62,196 nt of DNA from the NCBI RefSeq assembly GCF_946480185.1, contig NZ_CAMLIG010000023.1, positions 1-62,196 on the forward strand, given 5' to 3'. Every line of letters begins with the position of its first letter. The first letter of the stretch is position 1. Position numbers and translations under genes: made by a program. Under the pieces are notes generated by a model. The model was not told the DNA's origin. It saw only the letters and a list, made by a program, of their open reading frames with translations, and searched no databases. Positions 26,801-36,436 of the stretch are shown one piece after another. The DNA is from an uncultured Pedobacter sp. GTDB lineage: Bacteria; Bacteroidota; Bacteroidia; Sphingobacteriales; Sphingobacteriaceae.

Positions 26801-28018
26801 TATCTGTGGGATTTTGGAGACGGAAGCACTACCTCTAACGATAAAAATCCGGTACATAAATTTACTGTTGCTAAAGATTATCAGATTACCTTAACGGTTA
26901 CCGCTACAAATGGTTGCACAAATACCATCACAAAAACCTTTACTGTAAACGGGACAATTCCAAATCCCGATTTCAGCGTTTCTAACGTTAATGATTTATG
27001 CAGTGATCAAGCCGTAGTTTTTACCGATGCCACAACTACGGCATTTGGTGAAATCTCAAAAATAGAATGGAATTTCGATATCGATAATCATCCGAACGAT
27101 CCCGCCTTTCAATTAGCGGACAATAGTCCTGCACCAAGATCGGCAACAGCAAAAACTTATCAGTTTACTTATCCAAAGTTTAGTTCGCCAGCCACGCGTA
27201 ATGTAAAGGTTAGGATGCTTGTAACAAGTAATGGAGGATGTTTAGCCGAAACTACTCGTCAAGTCACGCTTAAAGCTGTCCCAAATGTTGTTTTCAATAA
27301 TTTAACGGATGTATGTGCAGAAGTTCCTCCGTTTGTATTTAACCAAGCAACTGAAACCACAGGCTTTAGCGGTACTGGAAGCTATACCGGAGACGGAGTA
27401 GATGCAAATGGTCTTTTTTCGCCAGCCAAAGCCGGTGTAGGTAAACATACCATTACCTACACTTTTGTAGGCGATAATGGTTGCTCTGCAACCAAAACGC
27501 AGGATATCAACGTTTTTGCAACTCCAACAGTTGATGCCGGAACCGATAAAATTATTTTGACTGGAGGACAGATTGTTTTAGATGCCAATGCTACGGGAAA
27601 AAACATAAGCTATAAATGGACGCCATCAACAGGTTTAAACCGAGACGACATCCTTAATCCGATAGCTTCGCCCACAAAAGATATTGTTTATACATTGATG
27701 GTAACAAGTGATGATGGTTGCAAACTGGCAGATGATATTGCCGTTAAAGTACTGGAATTTCCAGAAATTCCGAATACATTTACGCCTAACGGCGATGGCG
27801 TAAATGACACCTGGAATATCAAATATCTGGACAGCTATCCAAACTGTACGATAAAGGTTTTTAACAGATATGGTAAAGAAGTGTTTTACACCCAGAAATA
27901 CATTCCTTGGGACGGGAAACAAAATGGTCAGTACCTTCCAGAAGGAATGTACTATTATATCATTACTGCAAAAGATGGCGAATTAAAATATTCTGGTTCT
28001 TTATTATTGGTAAAGTAG
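23900..28018 (+). CDS. Giant PKD-repeat surface protein with IgGFc-binding-like N-terminus and type IX (type B) sorting domain
   Basis: The 1372-residue product has a signal peptide ending near RVFGQ, then an N-terminal region of about 450 residues beginning SNKGTDFWLGYGKHISVG, which matches IgGFc-binding-like domains. Six PKD-type beta-sandwich repeats with (W)DFGD or similar cores follow over about residues 570-1130, then two more Ig-like segments. It ends with the gliding-motility-associated C-terminal domain (IPNTFTPNGDGVNDTWNIKY, RYGKEVFYTQKYIPWDGKQN), which directs export by the type IX system and surface attachment. PKD units 3-4 and 5-6 are a clear two-domain duplication. It is followed at 28066 by a PorP/SprF gene, its expected partner. 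An adhesive surface role is inferred. Confidence 0.9.
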   Translation: MFKIFLKGFVFLLFLSLGLRVFGQGASNKGTDFWLGYGKHISVGQMVVYITSDVATTATVSIANLNFSQTVTVPANGIVSVDIPTAAHLANDGFSPNGIHITSLKPIIVYAHIYANSVSGATLVLPVNALGKDYYSINYKQISNSNDAVSWFFVIAVEDSTQVEITPSQNTAGGWAANTSHIVKLNKGEIYNVLGTYTNVVKNSSGADLTGSRVKSVSSNGSCKKIAVFSGSSKISINCLSYTLNSNPGSADNLFQQAYPTDTWGKNFITVPQRDRDFVIYRICKSDPAAVVKLNGNIIPASSFTSGFYYDFSSTGVEQISSDLPIQVAQYAVTQGKGIGCNGVSGDVGDPEMIYLNPLEQTLTKITMYSTPRYQILKHFINVVIKNEGVASFTVDGLSVSSQFLPVPNNTGYSYAQISVTEGTHNLSSDIGFNAIAYGFGGAESYGYAAGANLTAFGIDPLVEGTTDKTVQTGCVGVPYDLTLKLPYQASQLQFDSGDGNGLKIISLNPLPDIVKDGKTTYVYSLIPQITYSKDSTYSYKVVTTKPSADACGSGDEFLFDFIINPKPVADFTTASQACVDNPISFQAAKIPNQTITEYLWDFNGEGTANTESTTHTYTTPGIKKNKLSVKSDDGCWSDVKEVDVEVVALPVADFSQQSITCVGGDIQFTDKSTSASNNITKWEWDFGDSVSNSNTSTLQNPIHNFSKVKTYNVSLKVTTDLGCENLIKKQVVVHPLPLADFDMPDICLSDASAGFTNQSTVADGSTMTYAWDFGDNNANAGNPNTSTATSPTHRYTRADIYQVTLTATSTTGCSTTITKTFTVNGSTPKSKFAVQNENNLCSDQAVIFEDLASVDFGEITKIEWIYDDSKPAEMETDDKPATSLERTAGPKLYKHAYPSFFSPAQKTVNVSMKVYSGISCASTFTKTITLKAIPKADFILPDACLVNGESVFANQSTFVGSDAGLTYLWDFGDGSTTSNDKNPVHKFTVAKDYQITLTVTATNGCTNTITKTFTVNGTIPNPDFSVSNVNDLCSDQAVVFTDATTTAFGEISKIEWNFDIDNHPNDPAFQLADNSPAPRSATAKTYQFTYPKFSSPATRNVKVRMLVTSNGGCLAETTRQVTLKAVPNVVFNNLTDVCAEVPPFVFNQATETTGFSGTGSYTGDGVDANGLFSPAKAGVGKHTITYTFVGDNGCSATKTQDINVFATPTVDAGTDKIILTGGQIVLDANATGKNISYKWTPSTGLNRDDILNPIASPTKDIVYTLMVTSDDGCKLADDIAVKVLEFPEIPNTFTPNGDGVNDTWNIKYLDSYPNCTIKVFNRYGKEVFYTQKYIPWDGKQNGQYLPEGMYYYIITAKDGELKYSGSLLLVK

Positions 28019-28065
28019 TTTTAGACAGTTCAAACATATACAATAAAGATTAGGTGCCGCATTTA

Positions 28066-29079
28066 ATGAAGAAGTTTTTGAGTTTTGTTTTTTTGTTATT
28101 TGCCTTATTGCCTGTTGCTCTTGCTCAACAAAAGCCTCAGTACACACAGTACATCTTAAACAATTACATTATAAATCCAGCATTATCAGGTATCGAAAGT
28201 TATATTGATGTGAAAGCGGCAACTAGGCAACAATGGGTGGGCTTAGAAAATGCGCCAAAAACAAATTACTTCACTATAAATATGCCTTTAGGGAACACTG
28301 ATGATTGGGGCGGGCCAACATCATCTGATATGGTGGGCGAAAATCCATTAGGTAAAAGTTATAAATCAGACTATATGGCCTCTGCGCCACACCATGGTAT
28401 TGGACTTACGGTAGTATCTGACAAAACTGGGCCTTTAAGTAATACAACGGTTGACTTTACGTATGCTTACCATTTGGGGCTGGCACCACGGCTGAATTTG
28501 GCAGTCGGGATTGGCTTGGGTGCAAGCAGAGTGAGTTTAAATACCAGCGACATTAAGCTTGAAGATCCAAATGATGTTGCTATTCAAAATAGCGGTACTG
28601 CAAATACAATAAAACCCGACGTTAATTTTGGAGTATGGCTTTATTCAGCATCCTATTTTGTGGGTGCATCTGTACAGCAATTAATTCCGCAAACCATAGA
28701 TTTCTCGGACAGCTCAAATCCTAATGCCGGAAAAACAGTTCCGCATACTTTTGTTACCGCGGGTTACCGCTTTTGGTTGAGTGATGATATTACTGTAATT
28801 CCGTCTGTAATGTTTAAGTATGTAAAGCCAACTCCTTTAAGTGTTGATTTAAATGCAAAAGTCGCTTTCAGAAACAAAATCTGGATTGGCGGAACATATA
28901 GGAAAAGCGATGCAGTTGCAGCAATGCTAGGTTTTAACATCAGTTCTTTATTGAATGTTGGCTATGCGTATGATTTTACAACTTCAGAACTTAATACTGT
29001 ATCTCGCGGATCTCATGAAATTGTGATCGGTTTTACCTTAAATAATCATTATAAGGTAACCTGCCCCAAAAACTTTTAG
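28066..29079 (+). CDS. PorP/SprF family type IX secretion membrane protein
   Basis: The 337-residue outer-membrane protein begins with a signal peptide (KKFLSFVFLLFALLPVALAQ) and the family motif QKPQYTQYILNNYIINPALS, then RQQWVGLENAPKTNYF, alternating beta strands, and a C-terminal strand ending GFTLNNH. I chose the ATG at 28066 over a GTG four codons upstream. In this family each PorP/SprF protein pairs with a large substrate bearing a type B sorting domain. The gene follows the PKD protein by 47 bp and is very probably its dedicated partner. Confidence 0.92.
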   Translation: MKKFLSFVFLLFALLPVALAQQKPQYTQYILNNYIINPALSGIESYIDVKAATRQQWVGLENAPKTNYFTINMPLGNTDDWGGPTSSDMVGENPLGKSYKSDYMASAPHHGIGLTVVSDKTGPLSNTTVDFTYAYHLGLAPRLNLAVGIGLGASRVSLNTSDIKLEDPNDVAIQNSGTANTIKPDVNFGVWLYSASYFVGASVQQLIPQTIDFSDSSNPNAGKTVPHTFVTAGYRFWLSDDITVIPSVMFKYVKPTPLSVDLNAKVAFRNKIWIGGTYRKSDAVAAMLGFNISSLLNVGYAYDFTTSELNTVSRGSHEIVIGFTLNNHYKVTCPKNF

Positions 29080-29205
29080 CCCATTCTTTTCTAGGGAATA
29101 ATCAATGGGGATTTAAAGACCCGTCTTAAAAATACACCAAACTTTCATTCCTCAATAATTGTAGAAGCAAATGAGCTCTTCCACATTAATGCGTCTAAAT
29201 TCTAT

Positions 29206-29225
29206 ACAGGATACGTCAGGATGCG
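29206..29225 (+). promoter_or_regulatory. Direct-repeat regulator site 1 (upstream of the CE12 esterase)
   Basis: Two half-sites, ACAGGATACG and TCAGGATGCG, lie exactly 10 bp apart. After 18 bp comes TATCTT (29244), a partial -7 element, and the esterase ATG is 77 bp beyond the site. Three more copies occur in the locus with the same spacing. Confidence 0.75.
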
Positions 29226-29302
29226 TTAATTATTTTCTTGTATTATCTTGCCATCCAATTATTAAACTTAGTTAATTCTTTACAATTAAACTTAAAGAGC
29301 AG

Positions 29303-30616
29303 ATGAGATTTTATACCTTAATATTCGTCCTATTTTTTAGCGTGGGCGTTTATGCGCAGTCAAAGCAATCTTATGCCTTTGATTTTGGGGCGGGTAAAGT
29401 AGAAGATGGCTATTTAGGCGTTGACGCTACTAAGATATATAGTGACAAGCAAACTTATGGCTTTGATTTTAATACGATGCCAAAGTTTATTGATTCTGGC
29501 AAAGGCAGTGCGCTGGAAAGAGATGCGGCTACGGATAACAAGCCATTTTATTTCTCAGTAAAAGTACCTGAAGGTAATTATAAAGTAACGGTTTATTTAG
29601 GAAGTAAATTGCAAGCCGGCTTAAGTACGATAAAAGCTGAGTCCAGAAGATTGATGTTGGAAAACATTGCTACCAAAAAAGGAGAGCTTAAAAAAGAGAC
29701 ATTCATCGTAAATATTAAAGATCGGAAAATTAATGGAACTAAAAGTGTTTCGTTAAAACCGAGAGAATTTGGGAAACTGGATTGGGATGATAGGTTGACA
29801 TTAGAGTTTGATGTGAACACGGTTCTGTACGGCTTAACAGTTGAACCATTTAATGACCAAATTACAGTTTTCCTATCCGGAAATTCAACAGTTGTAGATC
29901 AGGATGTGGAACCTTGGGCATCGTGGGGGCAAATGATTCCTAGATTCTTTGGGCCCGGAGTAGCCATAGCTAATCACGCCGAATCTGGCTTAAGCCTAGG
30001 CAGTTTTTTAGGTTCTAAACGTTTAGAAAAAATATTAAGTATCGCTAAAGCAGGAGATTACCTGTTTATTGAATTTGGTCACAATGATCAAAAAGAAAAA
30101 GGACCCAATGATGGTGCGTATAAATCATATACTGAGAGACTTAAACTTTTTGTGACAGAATTTAGAGCGATAGGCGGAAATCCGGTGATTGTAACTTCAA
30201 CAAGCAGGCGAGCGTTTGACGAAAACGGAAATGTAATACCCACGTTGGGCGATTATCCTGATGCAGCCCGAAAAGTAGCCAAAGAATTAAATGTACCATT
30301 GGTTGATTTAAACGAGCAAACAAAAATATTTTATAAAACGATGGGAGTGGAGGGTTCAAAAAAAGCTTTTGTCCATTATCCCGCAAATACTTTCCCTGGG
30401 CAACCTGTGGCTTTGGCAGATAATACGCACTTTAATCCTTACGGTGCTTATGAAATTGCCAAGATGGTGATAGAAGGGATTAAGGAAAATCATTTGCCTA
30501 TTGCTAAATTTTTAAAGGATGTGAAAGTATATAATCCGGCAAGGCCAGATGACGTAAATACCTTTAAATGGCCTGAGAGTCCAAAAGTAGATGTTTTAAA
30601 GCCAGACGGAAATTAA
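29303..30616 (+). CDS. Rhamnogalacturonan acetylesterase-like SGNH hydrolase (CE12 type)
   Basis: The 437-residue secreted enzyme (signal ending VGVYAQ) has an N-terminal beta-sandwich of about 170 residues (SYAFDFGAGKVEDGYLGVDA), as in YesT-like esterases, and then an SGNH domain. The nucleophile block is FLSGNSTVVDQD (Ser near residue 195), where GNST replaces the usual GDST. The oxyanion Asn is in FIEFGHNDQKEKG, and the Asp-His pair is in ALADNTHFNPYGAYEIA. The family removes acetyl groups from the rhamnogalacturonan I backbone. It is transcribed alone behind regulator site 1 and fits the pectin role of the locus. The assignment to CE12 is strong by motif but not tested. Confidence 0.87.
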   Translation: MRFYTLIFVLFFSVGVYAQSKQSYAFDFGAGKVEDGYLGVDATKIYSDKQTYGFDFNTMPKFIDSGKGSALERDAATDNKPFYFSVKVPEGNYKVTVYLGSKLQAGLSTIKAESRRLMLENIATKKGELKKETFIVNIKDRKINGTKSVSLKPREFGKLDWDDRLTLEFDVNTVLYGLTVEPFNDQITVFLSGNSTVVDQDVEPWASWGQMIPRFFGPGVAIANHAESGLSLGSFLGSKRLEKILSIAKAGDYLFIEFGHNDQKEKGPNDGAYKSYTERLKLFVTEFRAIGGNPVIVTSTSRRAFDENGNVIPTLGDYPDAARKVAKELNVPLVDLNEQTKIFYKTMGVEGSKKAFVHYPANTFPGQPVALADNTHFNPYGAYEIAKMVIEGIKENHLPIAKFLKDVKVYNPARPDDVNTFKWPESPKVDVLKPDGN

Positions 30617-30920
30617 AGACGTTTTTTTAGAATAGAATTTTTTAAAAAAATATCACTCAATACAGGATGCCACAGGTTGCCGATTTTTTTTACTTGTGTT
30701 ACCTTAGACTTATTAACCAATAAACAAACTAAATTATAAACTCATCAGCGATTAACCACCGTTGTTAAACCAATTTTCATGAATGAAAACTTTTACTCTT
30801 TCTAAAAAATAGACCGGAAATATTGAACAGTTATTTTAAGCTTTAGCTTTTTAAAATTAAGGTCTCGGCTAATTGCTGTGGCAGTTAGATCCATTAAACA
30901 AAATCTTTTATTTAATTATT
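30617..30920. other. 304-bp leader and promoter of the seven-gene SusCD/fasciclin operon
   Basis: It contains regulator site 2 at 30662-30681, the TACCTTAG element at 30700, and then an AT-rich leader of about 200 nt. No protein-like frame and no clear terminator for the esterase gene are visible; an A/T-rich TTTTTTAAAAAAA stretch at about 30638 may serve. Confidence 0.6.
30662..30681 (+). promoter_or_regulatory. Direct-repeat regulator site 2 (upstream of the seven-gene operon)
   Basis: The half-sites ACAGGATGCC and ACAGGTTGCC are 10 bp apart, followed after 18 bp by TACCTTAG (30700-30707), one mismatch from TANNTTTG. Confidence 0.8.
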
Positions 30921-33119
30921 ATGTTGAGAATATTGAAAAATGTACTTCTGTTTTCTGTATGCCTGTGTTTTGTATTCACTTCCTGTAAAAAGGAGTTCGA
31001 TACTTTTTACAAGCGTCCGGATAATTTAGCAGATCCAATTTACCAGCAACTGGTTGCTAAAGGTAATTTTACAAGCCTTTTAAAATGTATTGATAAGGCA
31101 GGTTATAAAGAAACATTAAGTGGCGGTGGCTACTGGACATTTTTTGCTGCCGATGATGCCGCTTTTACTAAATATTTGGCGAGCATAGGAAAAACTAGCG
31201 CTGATAGTATTAATGCAGAACTGGCCAGAAAAATTGTAACCTACAACTTAGTTTACAATGCCTTCAGTGAAGCTAATCTGATTAAATACCAATCGCCTGG
31301 GCAATCCACCTCGGACCACCCGGATTTTGCCACTAAACGTAAAACGGCTTATTATGATTTTGTATACACTACAACTGTTAATAACAAACAGCTTAAAGTG
31401 GTGAATACAAACCGCAACTATAACGTTTATGTTGATGCCGATAATAACAATAAATATATTCCTTATTATTCAAGTAAGGCTTTAACAGGTTTAGGCTTAG
31501 GGGTTAACGATTACAAGCAATTTTACCCAAATGCGGATTACGTTGATTTTAATGTTGTCGACGCTAAGGTAACGGAAAGAGATATACCAGCCGAGAACGG
31601 TATTATACACATAGTGGATAAAGTGATTGTTCCGTTAGAAAATATAGACAAGCACATTGCAGCTAATGATCAATATAGCGAATTTAAAAAGCTGTTGGAT
31701 TTAGCGGCGACTTATACTTATAATGATAATGTAACCCAGCGTTATCGGGCATTGTCAAAATCAAATGATAGCGTGTATGTAAAAGGCTACTCTTCGGGAA
31801 TAGCTTTTGCCCCAAATAACGAGAATTTTTTGAGCGCTGGAACTGACGCTCAGATAAACGGTTATACCATGTTTGTGCCTACCAATACAGAGCTATTGGC
31901 ATATACCAAAGACATTTTAAAATATTACAAAACTTTTCAGGCCGCTCCGCCATCAATTTTATATGATTTTATAAACGCCCACATGTGGCTTACACAGGTT
32001 TGGCCTAATAAATTCAATGCAAACGGTAACTCGGTGGGTGAGACCGCTAATTTTGATGCAAGTGCAATTGTTGAAAAAACTGTTTTAAGCAATGGTTTCT
32101 TTTATGGGATGAAATCGGTACAGCAACCCAATGTTTTTAGAACATTGTATGGTTTTGCATATCTGAATCCTAGCTATAGTTTAATGAAGTTGGCACTTGA
32201 CGGAGGGCTTAAATCTTCCATTATTGTTCCTAAATCTAAGTTCACTATTTTTATGATGTCGGATGCCCAAATTAGGGCTAATGGATATGACTTTTATACG
32301 GATAAAGGTAACTGGGGTTATACCCCTCCTGGAGGTTCGCTATCTATTGGGGATGTTTCAAAAGCAAGAATTACCAGAATTTTAGAGACCTCAGTACTCC
32401 CGACCTTACACGGCGAACTTGATGATTTGTCTGGAAAAGGAATTGTAGAGGCTTATAATGGTGAATATATTGTATATAATGCTGGAAAAGTTTATGCAAG
32501 TGGTAATATAGAAACCAATACACCGGTAACTATTGATAGCGTAAAAACCTCGATTAATGGTAAAGCTTACTATACCAAAAACCTATTAACTTTTACTGAA
32601 TCTCCAATTTTAACTACGTTACAAACACTACAAACCAACGATCCGGCAAATTTCGATTACTTTACCAAGTTATACCAAGCTTACTGTAATTATTATTCAA
32701 CGTTACCTAGCCCTGTTGCCTTAGGTGGTTTTTACACCTTTTTGGTACCAAATAATGAAGCCATTAAACAGGCTGTTAGAGACGGAGTTATTGCAGGGAC
32801 TGTAGCTACCGGTGCTCCCAATTTTACACCTACCTCATCTGGTGATTTAGATGAGCTAATTGCCTTTATTAATTTCCATGTATTGGATAAAAATACGGTG
32901 GTGAGCGATGGACAAAAAACTGGTGGATATCCAACCTTATTAAAAAACAACAATAATGATCCGTTACTGGTTAGGGCGATAAGTACAGGTAAAGATAATT
33001 TGTCTTTCGCTGATTCTTATGGCAATGTTGTACCTATTAACTTAAACAGTAGCAATCATCTTGCCTATCGTACGGTTATTCATTCGCTAACATCTTACCT
33101 AAAATATAACGTCCAATAA
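30921..33119 (+). CDS. Multi-domain fasciclin (FAS1) lipoprotein
   Basis: This 732-residue surface lipoprotein starts at the ATG at 30921 (LRILKNVLLFSVCLCFVFTSCKK; lipid Cys in FTSC). An upstream ATG at 30873 would bury this signal. The body contains about four FAS1-type domains, seen through repeated TFFAADDAAFTKYL, TMFVPTNTELLAY, TIFMMSDAQIRANG and TFLVPNNEAIKQAV motifs and by the closing strands IIHIVDKVIVP and HLAYRTVIHSLTSYL. FAS1 domains mediate adhesion or carbohydrate contact in other systems. It is the first gene of a seven-gene operon and precedes a SusC by 20 bp. A glycan-capturing role is inferred from position. Confidence 0.85.
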   Translation: MLRILKNVLLFSVCLCFVFTSCKKEFDTFYKRPDNLADPIYQQLVAKGNFTSLLKCIDKAGYKETLSGGGYWTFFAADDAAFTKYLASIGKTSADSINAELARKIVTYNLVYNAFSEANLIKYQSPGQSTSDHPDFATKRKTAYYDFVYTTTVNNKQLKVVNTNRNYNVYVDADNNNKYIPYYSSKALTGLGLGVNDYKQFYPNADYVDFNVVDAKVTERDIPAENGIIHIVDKVIVPLENIDKHIAANDQYSEFKKLLDLAATYTYNDNVTQRYRALSKSNDSVYVKGYSSGIAFAPNNENFLSAGTDAQINGYTMFVPTNTELLAYTKDILKYYKTFQAAPPSILYDFINAHMWLTQVWPNKFNANGNSVGETANFDASAIVEKTVLSNGFFYGMKSVQQPNVFRTLYGFAYLNPSYSLMKLALDGGLKSSIIVPKSKFTIFMMSDAQIRANGYDFYTDKGNWGYTPPGGSLSIGDVSKARITRILETSVLPTLHGELDDLSGKGIVEAYNGEYIVYNAGKVYASGNIETNTPVTIDSVKTSINGKAYYTKNLLTFTESPILTTLQTLQTNDPANFDYFTKLYQAYCNYYSTLPSPVALGGFYTFLVPNNEAIKQAVRDGVIAGTVATGAPNFTPTSSGDLDELIAFINFHVLDKNTVVSDGQKTGGYPTLLKNNNNDPLLVRAISTGKDNLSFADSYGNVVPINLNSSNHLAYRTVIHSLTSYLKYNVQ

Positions 33120-33139
33120 ACAGAAAAGACTAAACGAAT

Positions 33140-36100
33140 ATGAAAAGAATTATATTGATAATATTAGGCTGCTTTATTTTTGTTGGAGGCGGTTATGCTC
33201 AGGAAAAGGTAATTGTAAGGGGTAAGGTACTTGATGCCAAAGACCGTTTACCTGTTATCGGAGCATCTGTTTTTGAGACTGATAAAGACGGTCGTACCAT
33301 ATCGGGTACACAAACTGATATAGATGGAAATTACGCTTTACGTATGACCGATTCTAAAAACAGGATATCGGTTTCCTTTATCGGCTATAAAACCTACAGA
33401 GAAGCGGTAAACGGGAGAACTTCAGTAAATATATTACTGGCAGAAAATCAATCGCAACTGGACCAAGTAGTTGTTACAGCACAAGCTGCTGTAAACAACG
33501 GTACGGGTTTAAATATCGAAAAAAGAAACTCTACCACTGCAACTGTTACTATTCAAGCAAAAGATTTACAGGAATTGGCTTCGCAGTCCATTGATCAGGC
33601 ATTGCAAGGAAGAATGTCGGGTGTGGATATAGGAACTACCTCAGGAGACCCGGGTGCGGGGATGTCCATCAGGATCAGGGGTACATCTTCCATCAACGGT
33701 TCTTCAAACCCGCTGATTGTATTGGACGGTTTACCTTTTGATACCGAAATACCTTCGGATTTTAACTTTGGAACGGCCGATGAAAATGGTTACGCCCAAT
33801 TGTTAAACATTGCACCCACAGATATTCAGGATATTACGGTATTAAAAGATGCTGCTTCTACTGCCGTTTGGGGTTCCAGAGCGGCAAACGGTGTCCTCAT
33901 TATAAATACCAAAAGGGGTATCATCGGAAAACCTCAATTGACCTATAATTTTAAAGGATACGTATCTAACCAACCTAAAAGCATTCCCTTGCTAAACGGA
34001 AATCAATTTTCGACTTTAATCCCAGAAGAGGTTTCAAACGGGGATGGTAACCCATTGGATATTCAAAAAAACAAGGAGTTTTCCTATGATCCCTACGATC
34101 CGTATTGGTACAATAACTATAGCCAAAATACCAATTGGATAGATGCAATTACACAAACAGGTTATTCTCAAGATCATAACCTATCCATGACGGGCGGTGG
34201 TGAAAAAGCAAGATATTATGCCTCATTGGGTTATTCAAATGTAATAGGTACCACCGTTGGTACAGATTTAAAAAGAATTACCTCAAAAATCAACTTAGAT
34301 TACACTGTATCTTCCAGAATTAAATTTAGAACGGATATTACTTTTACCCACTTGGATAACGACCAAAATTTTCCTGGAGATATTAGAGGGGTGGCGTACA
34401 ATAAAATGCCAAATATGTCTATTTACGAATATGATTTAAATGGCAATATGTCTCCTAATTATTTTTCGCCAGCAACTAATATTCAAGGTTCTTTTTCATA
34501 TGATTTGAGTAAAAATAAAGCAGCGGGGACCTATAATCCAGTAGCTTTAGCGATGGAAGGGGTTAACAAACAAATAGGTAACAGAATTATACCACACTTT
34601 TTTGTACAGTACGATATCTTCCCTTCTGTATTAACTTCTACGTTAGATGTACAGTTTGATATTAACAACAACAAGCAAAATACCTTTTTGCCTCAGGTTG
34701 CAACCGGAAGACCAAATACAGAAACGGTGGTGAACAGAACCGGAGACAGCGATGGGGATTCTTTTGGTGTGACTACTAAGTTTAACCTGGTATATAGGCC
34801 AAAGTTAAATCCAGAGATACACACCTTCCAAGGTTTACTTTCGTTACAAACCAACGATTCAAGGTATTTGTCTTATAATGCGGCTACTGCAAATACTGCA
34901 TCGTCATTATTGCAAGATCCTTCAGATCCTTCCAGAACCATTAACTCCGACCTAACTTTAAAAGCCAGTCAGGGAGAAACCAGAAGTGTTGGCGCTTTAA
35001 TACAGGGACAATACCAATTGTTAGATAAATACATCGTTAACGCCGGGCTAAGGGTGGACGGTAACTCTAGATTTGGGCCATCAAACAGGTACGGATTATT
35101 CCCATCTTTATCATTAAGATGGCGTGTTTCTGGCGAAAACTTCTTGAAAAAGTCATCATTTATCAATGATTTAAGTTTAAGAGCCAGTTACGGTCAAAGT
35201 GGCGGTGTGCCTTCTAAAGATTACCTATACTTTAATCAGTATAGTCCGTTTGATTATACTTACGCAGGGCAGTCAGGTGTTTATCCATCAAACCTTGAAC
35301 TATCTAACTTAAAATGGCAAACGGTTACAGGTACCAACTTAGGTTTTAACTTTTGGATATTCAATAACCGGGTTTTATTAGATGCCGAGGTTTACAGGAA
35401 CAGAACCACCGATATGTTTTTTGATAAATTGGCGATACCAACTTATACAGGTTTTAGCCAGTATTCAGCAAATGTGGGAACCATGGATAACCAAGGTTGG
35501 GAGATTATGTTGAACACCATTCCTTATAAATCTAAAAATATACAGGTAGGTTTCGATTTTAACATTGCCCGTAATACAAACATCATCAGAAAAGTATCTG
35601 AATATTATCCAAGAGACAATAATATAGCCATCAACCAAAATGGTAAATACCGTTCTTATCTTTTAGAGGGGAATCCTTTTGGATCTTTCTACGGTTTCAA
35701 ATATGATGGAGTATACAGCACTGCGGACGAAACCATAGCCAGAGACGCAAAGGGCAATCAAATTATTGGCCCTAACGGTCAGGCCGTACAAATGAGATTT
35801 GGTTACCCAGCAATTGATTATACTTTCCAGCCGGGAGATGCAAAATATGAAGACATTAACCATGACGGAAACATTGATGAAAAAGATGTGGTGTTTTTAG
35901 GTAACGGTATTCCTAAAGTTACAGGTGGTTTTGGTCCAAACTTTACCTATAAAGGGTTAAAAATTACTACTTTTTTTAACTACCGTTTGGGCTATCAAGT
36001 TATTAACGGTACCAATATGAATACCACAAATATGTATTATTTTAATAACCAAAGTACGGCGGTATTAAGAAGATGGAGAAATCCGGGAGACCAAACTGAT

Positions 36101-36412
36101 ATCCCAAGGGCGCTTTACAGAAAAGGCTACAACTGGTTAGGTTCTGATAGGTATGTAGAAGATGGTGATTTTGTAAGATTAAAATCGGTAACCGTAAGGT
36201 ACAATTTGCCTGCAAGCTTCTTAAATAAAATAAAAATGAGGAGTTTGAGTGTTTATGTTACCGGTGAGAACTTAATTACATGGACTAAATACACCGGTCA
36301 GGATCCAGATATCTCTACCCGTGGGGATAATAATCCGTTTACAATTAACATGGATAACGCACTTACCCCACCGAGCAGAAATTTATTGTTTGGTTTAACC
36401 GCGGGATTTTAA
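33140..36412 (+). CDS. SusC-like TonB-dependent outer-membrane transporter (pair 1)
   Basis: The 1090-residue protein has a signal peptide ending GGYAQ and a carboxypeptidase-like regulatory domain (VRGKVLDAKDRLPVIGASVF to about residue 105). A plug domain follows with LQGRMSGVDIGTTSGDPG, IRIRGTSSINGSSNPLIVLD and TAVWGSRAANGVLIINTKRG. A 22-strand barrel ends LLFGLTAGF, with the usual aromatic terminus. Such proteins import oligosaccharides with a SusD lid, energised by TonB. No anti-sigma-interacting STN domain is present, which fits control by the hybrid two-component system. The SusD partner follows after 24 bp. Confidence 0.94.
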   Translation: MKRIILIILGCFIFVGGGYAQEKVIVRGKVLDAKDRLPVIGASVFETDKDGRTISGTQTDIDGNYALRMTDSKNRISVSFIGYKTYREAVNGRTSVNILLAENQSQLDQVVVTAQAAVNNGTGLNIEKRNSTTATVTIQAKDLQELASQSIDQALQGRMSGVDIGTTSGDPGAGMSIRIRGTSSINGSSNPLIVLDGLPFDTEIPSDFNFGTADENGYAQLLNIAPTDIQDITVLKDAASTAVWGSRAANGVLIINTKRGIIGKPQLTYNFKGYVSNQPKSIPLLNGNQFSTLIPEEVSNGDGNPLDIQKNKEFSYDPYDPYWYNNYSQNTNWIDAITQTGYSQDHNLSMTGGGEKARYYASLGYSNVIGTTVGTDLKRITSKINLDYTVSSRIKFRTDITFTHLDNDQNFPGDIRGVAYNKMPNMSIYEYDLNGNMSPNYFSPATNIQGSFSYDLSKNKAAGTYNPVALAMEGVNKQIGNRIIPHFFVQYDIFPSVLTSTLDVQFDINNNKQNTFLPQVATGRPNTETVVNRTGDSDGDSFGVTTKFNLVYRPKLNPEIHTFQGLLSLQTNDSRYLSYNAATANTASSLLQDPSDPSRTINSDLTLKASQGETRSVGALIQGQYQLLDKYIVNAGLRVDGNSRFGPSNRYGLFPSLSLRWRVSGENFLKKSSFINDLSLRASYGQSGGVPSKDYLYFNQYSPFDYTYAGQSGVYPSNLELSNLKWQTVTGTNLGFNFWIFNNRVLLDAEVYRNRTTDMFFDKLAIPTYTGFSQYSANVGTMDNQGWEIMLNTIPYKSKNIQVGFDFNIARNTNIIRKVSEYYPRDNNIAINQNGKYRSYLLEGNPFGSFYGFKYDGVYSTADETIARDAKGNQIIGPNGQAVQMRFGYPAIDYTFQPGDAKYEDINHDGNIDEKDVVFLGNGIPKVTGGFGPNFTYKGLKITTFFNYRLGYQVINGTNMNTTNMYYFNNQSTAVLRRWRNPGDQTDIPRALYRKGYNWLGSDRYVEDGDFVRLKSVTVRYNLPASFLNKIKMRSLSVYVTGENLITWTKYTGQDPDISTRGDNNPFTINMDNALTPPSRNLLFGLTAGF

Positions 36413-36436
36413 TTAACCATTAAAGGAAAAAAGACG

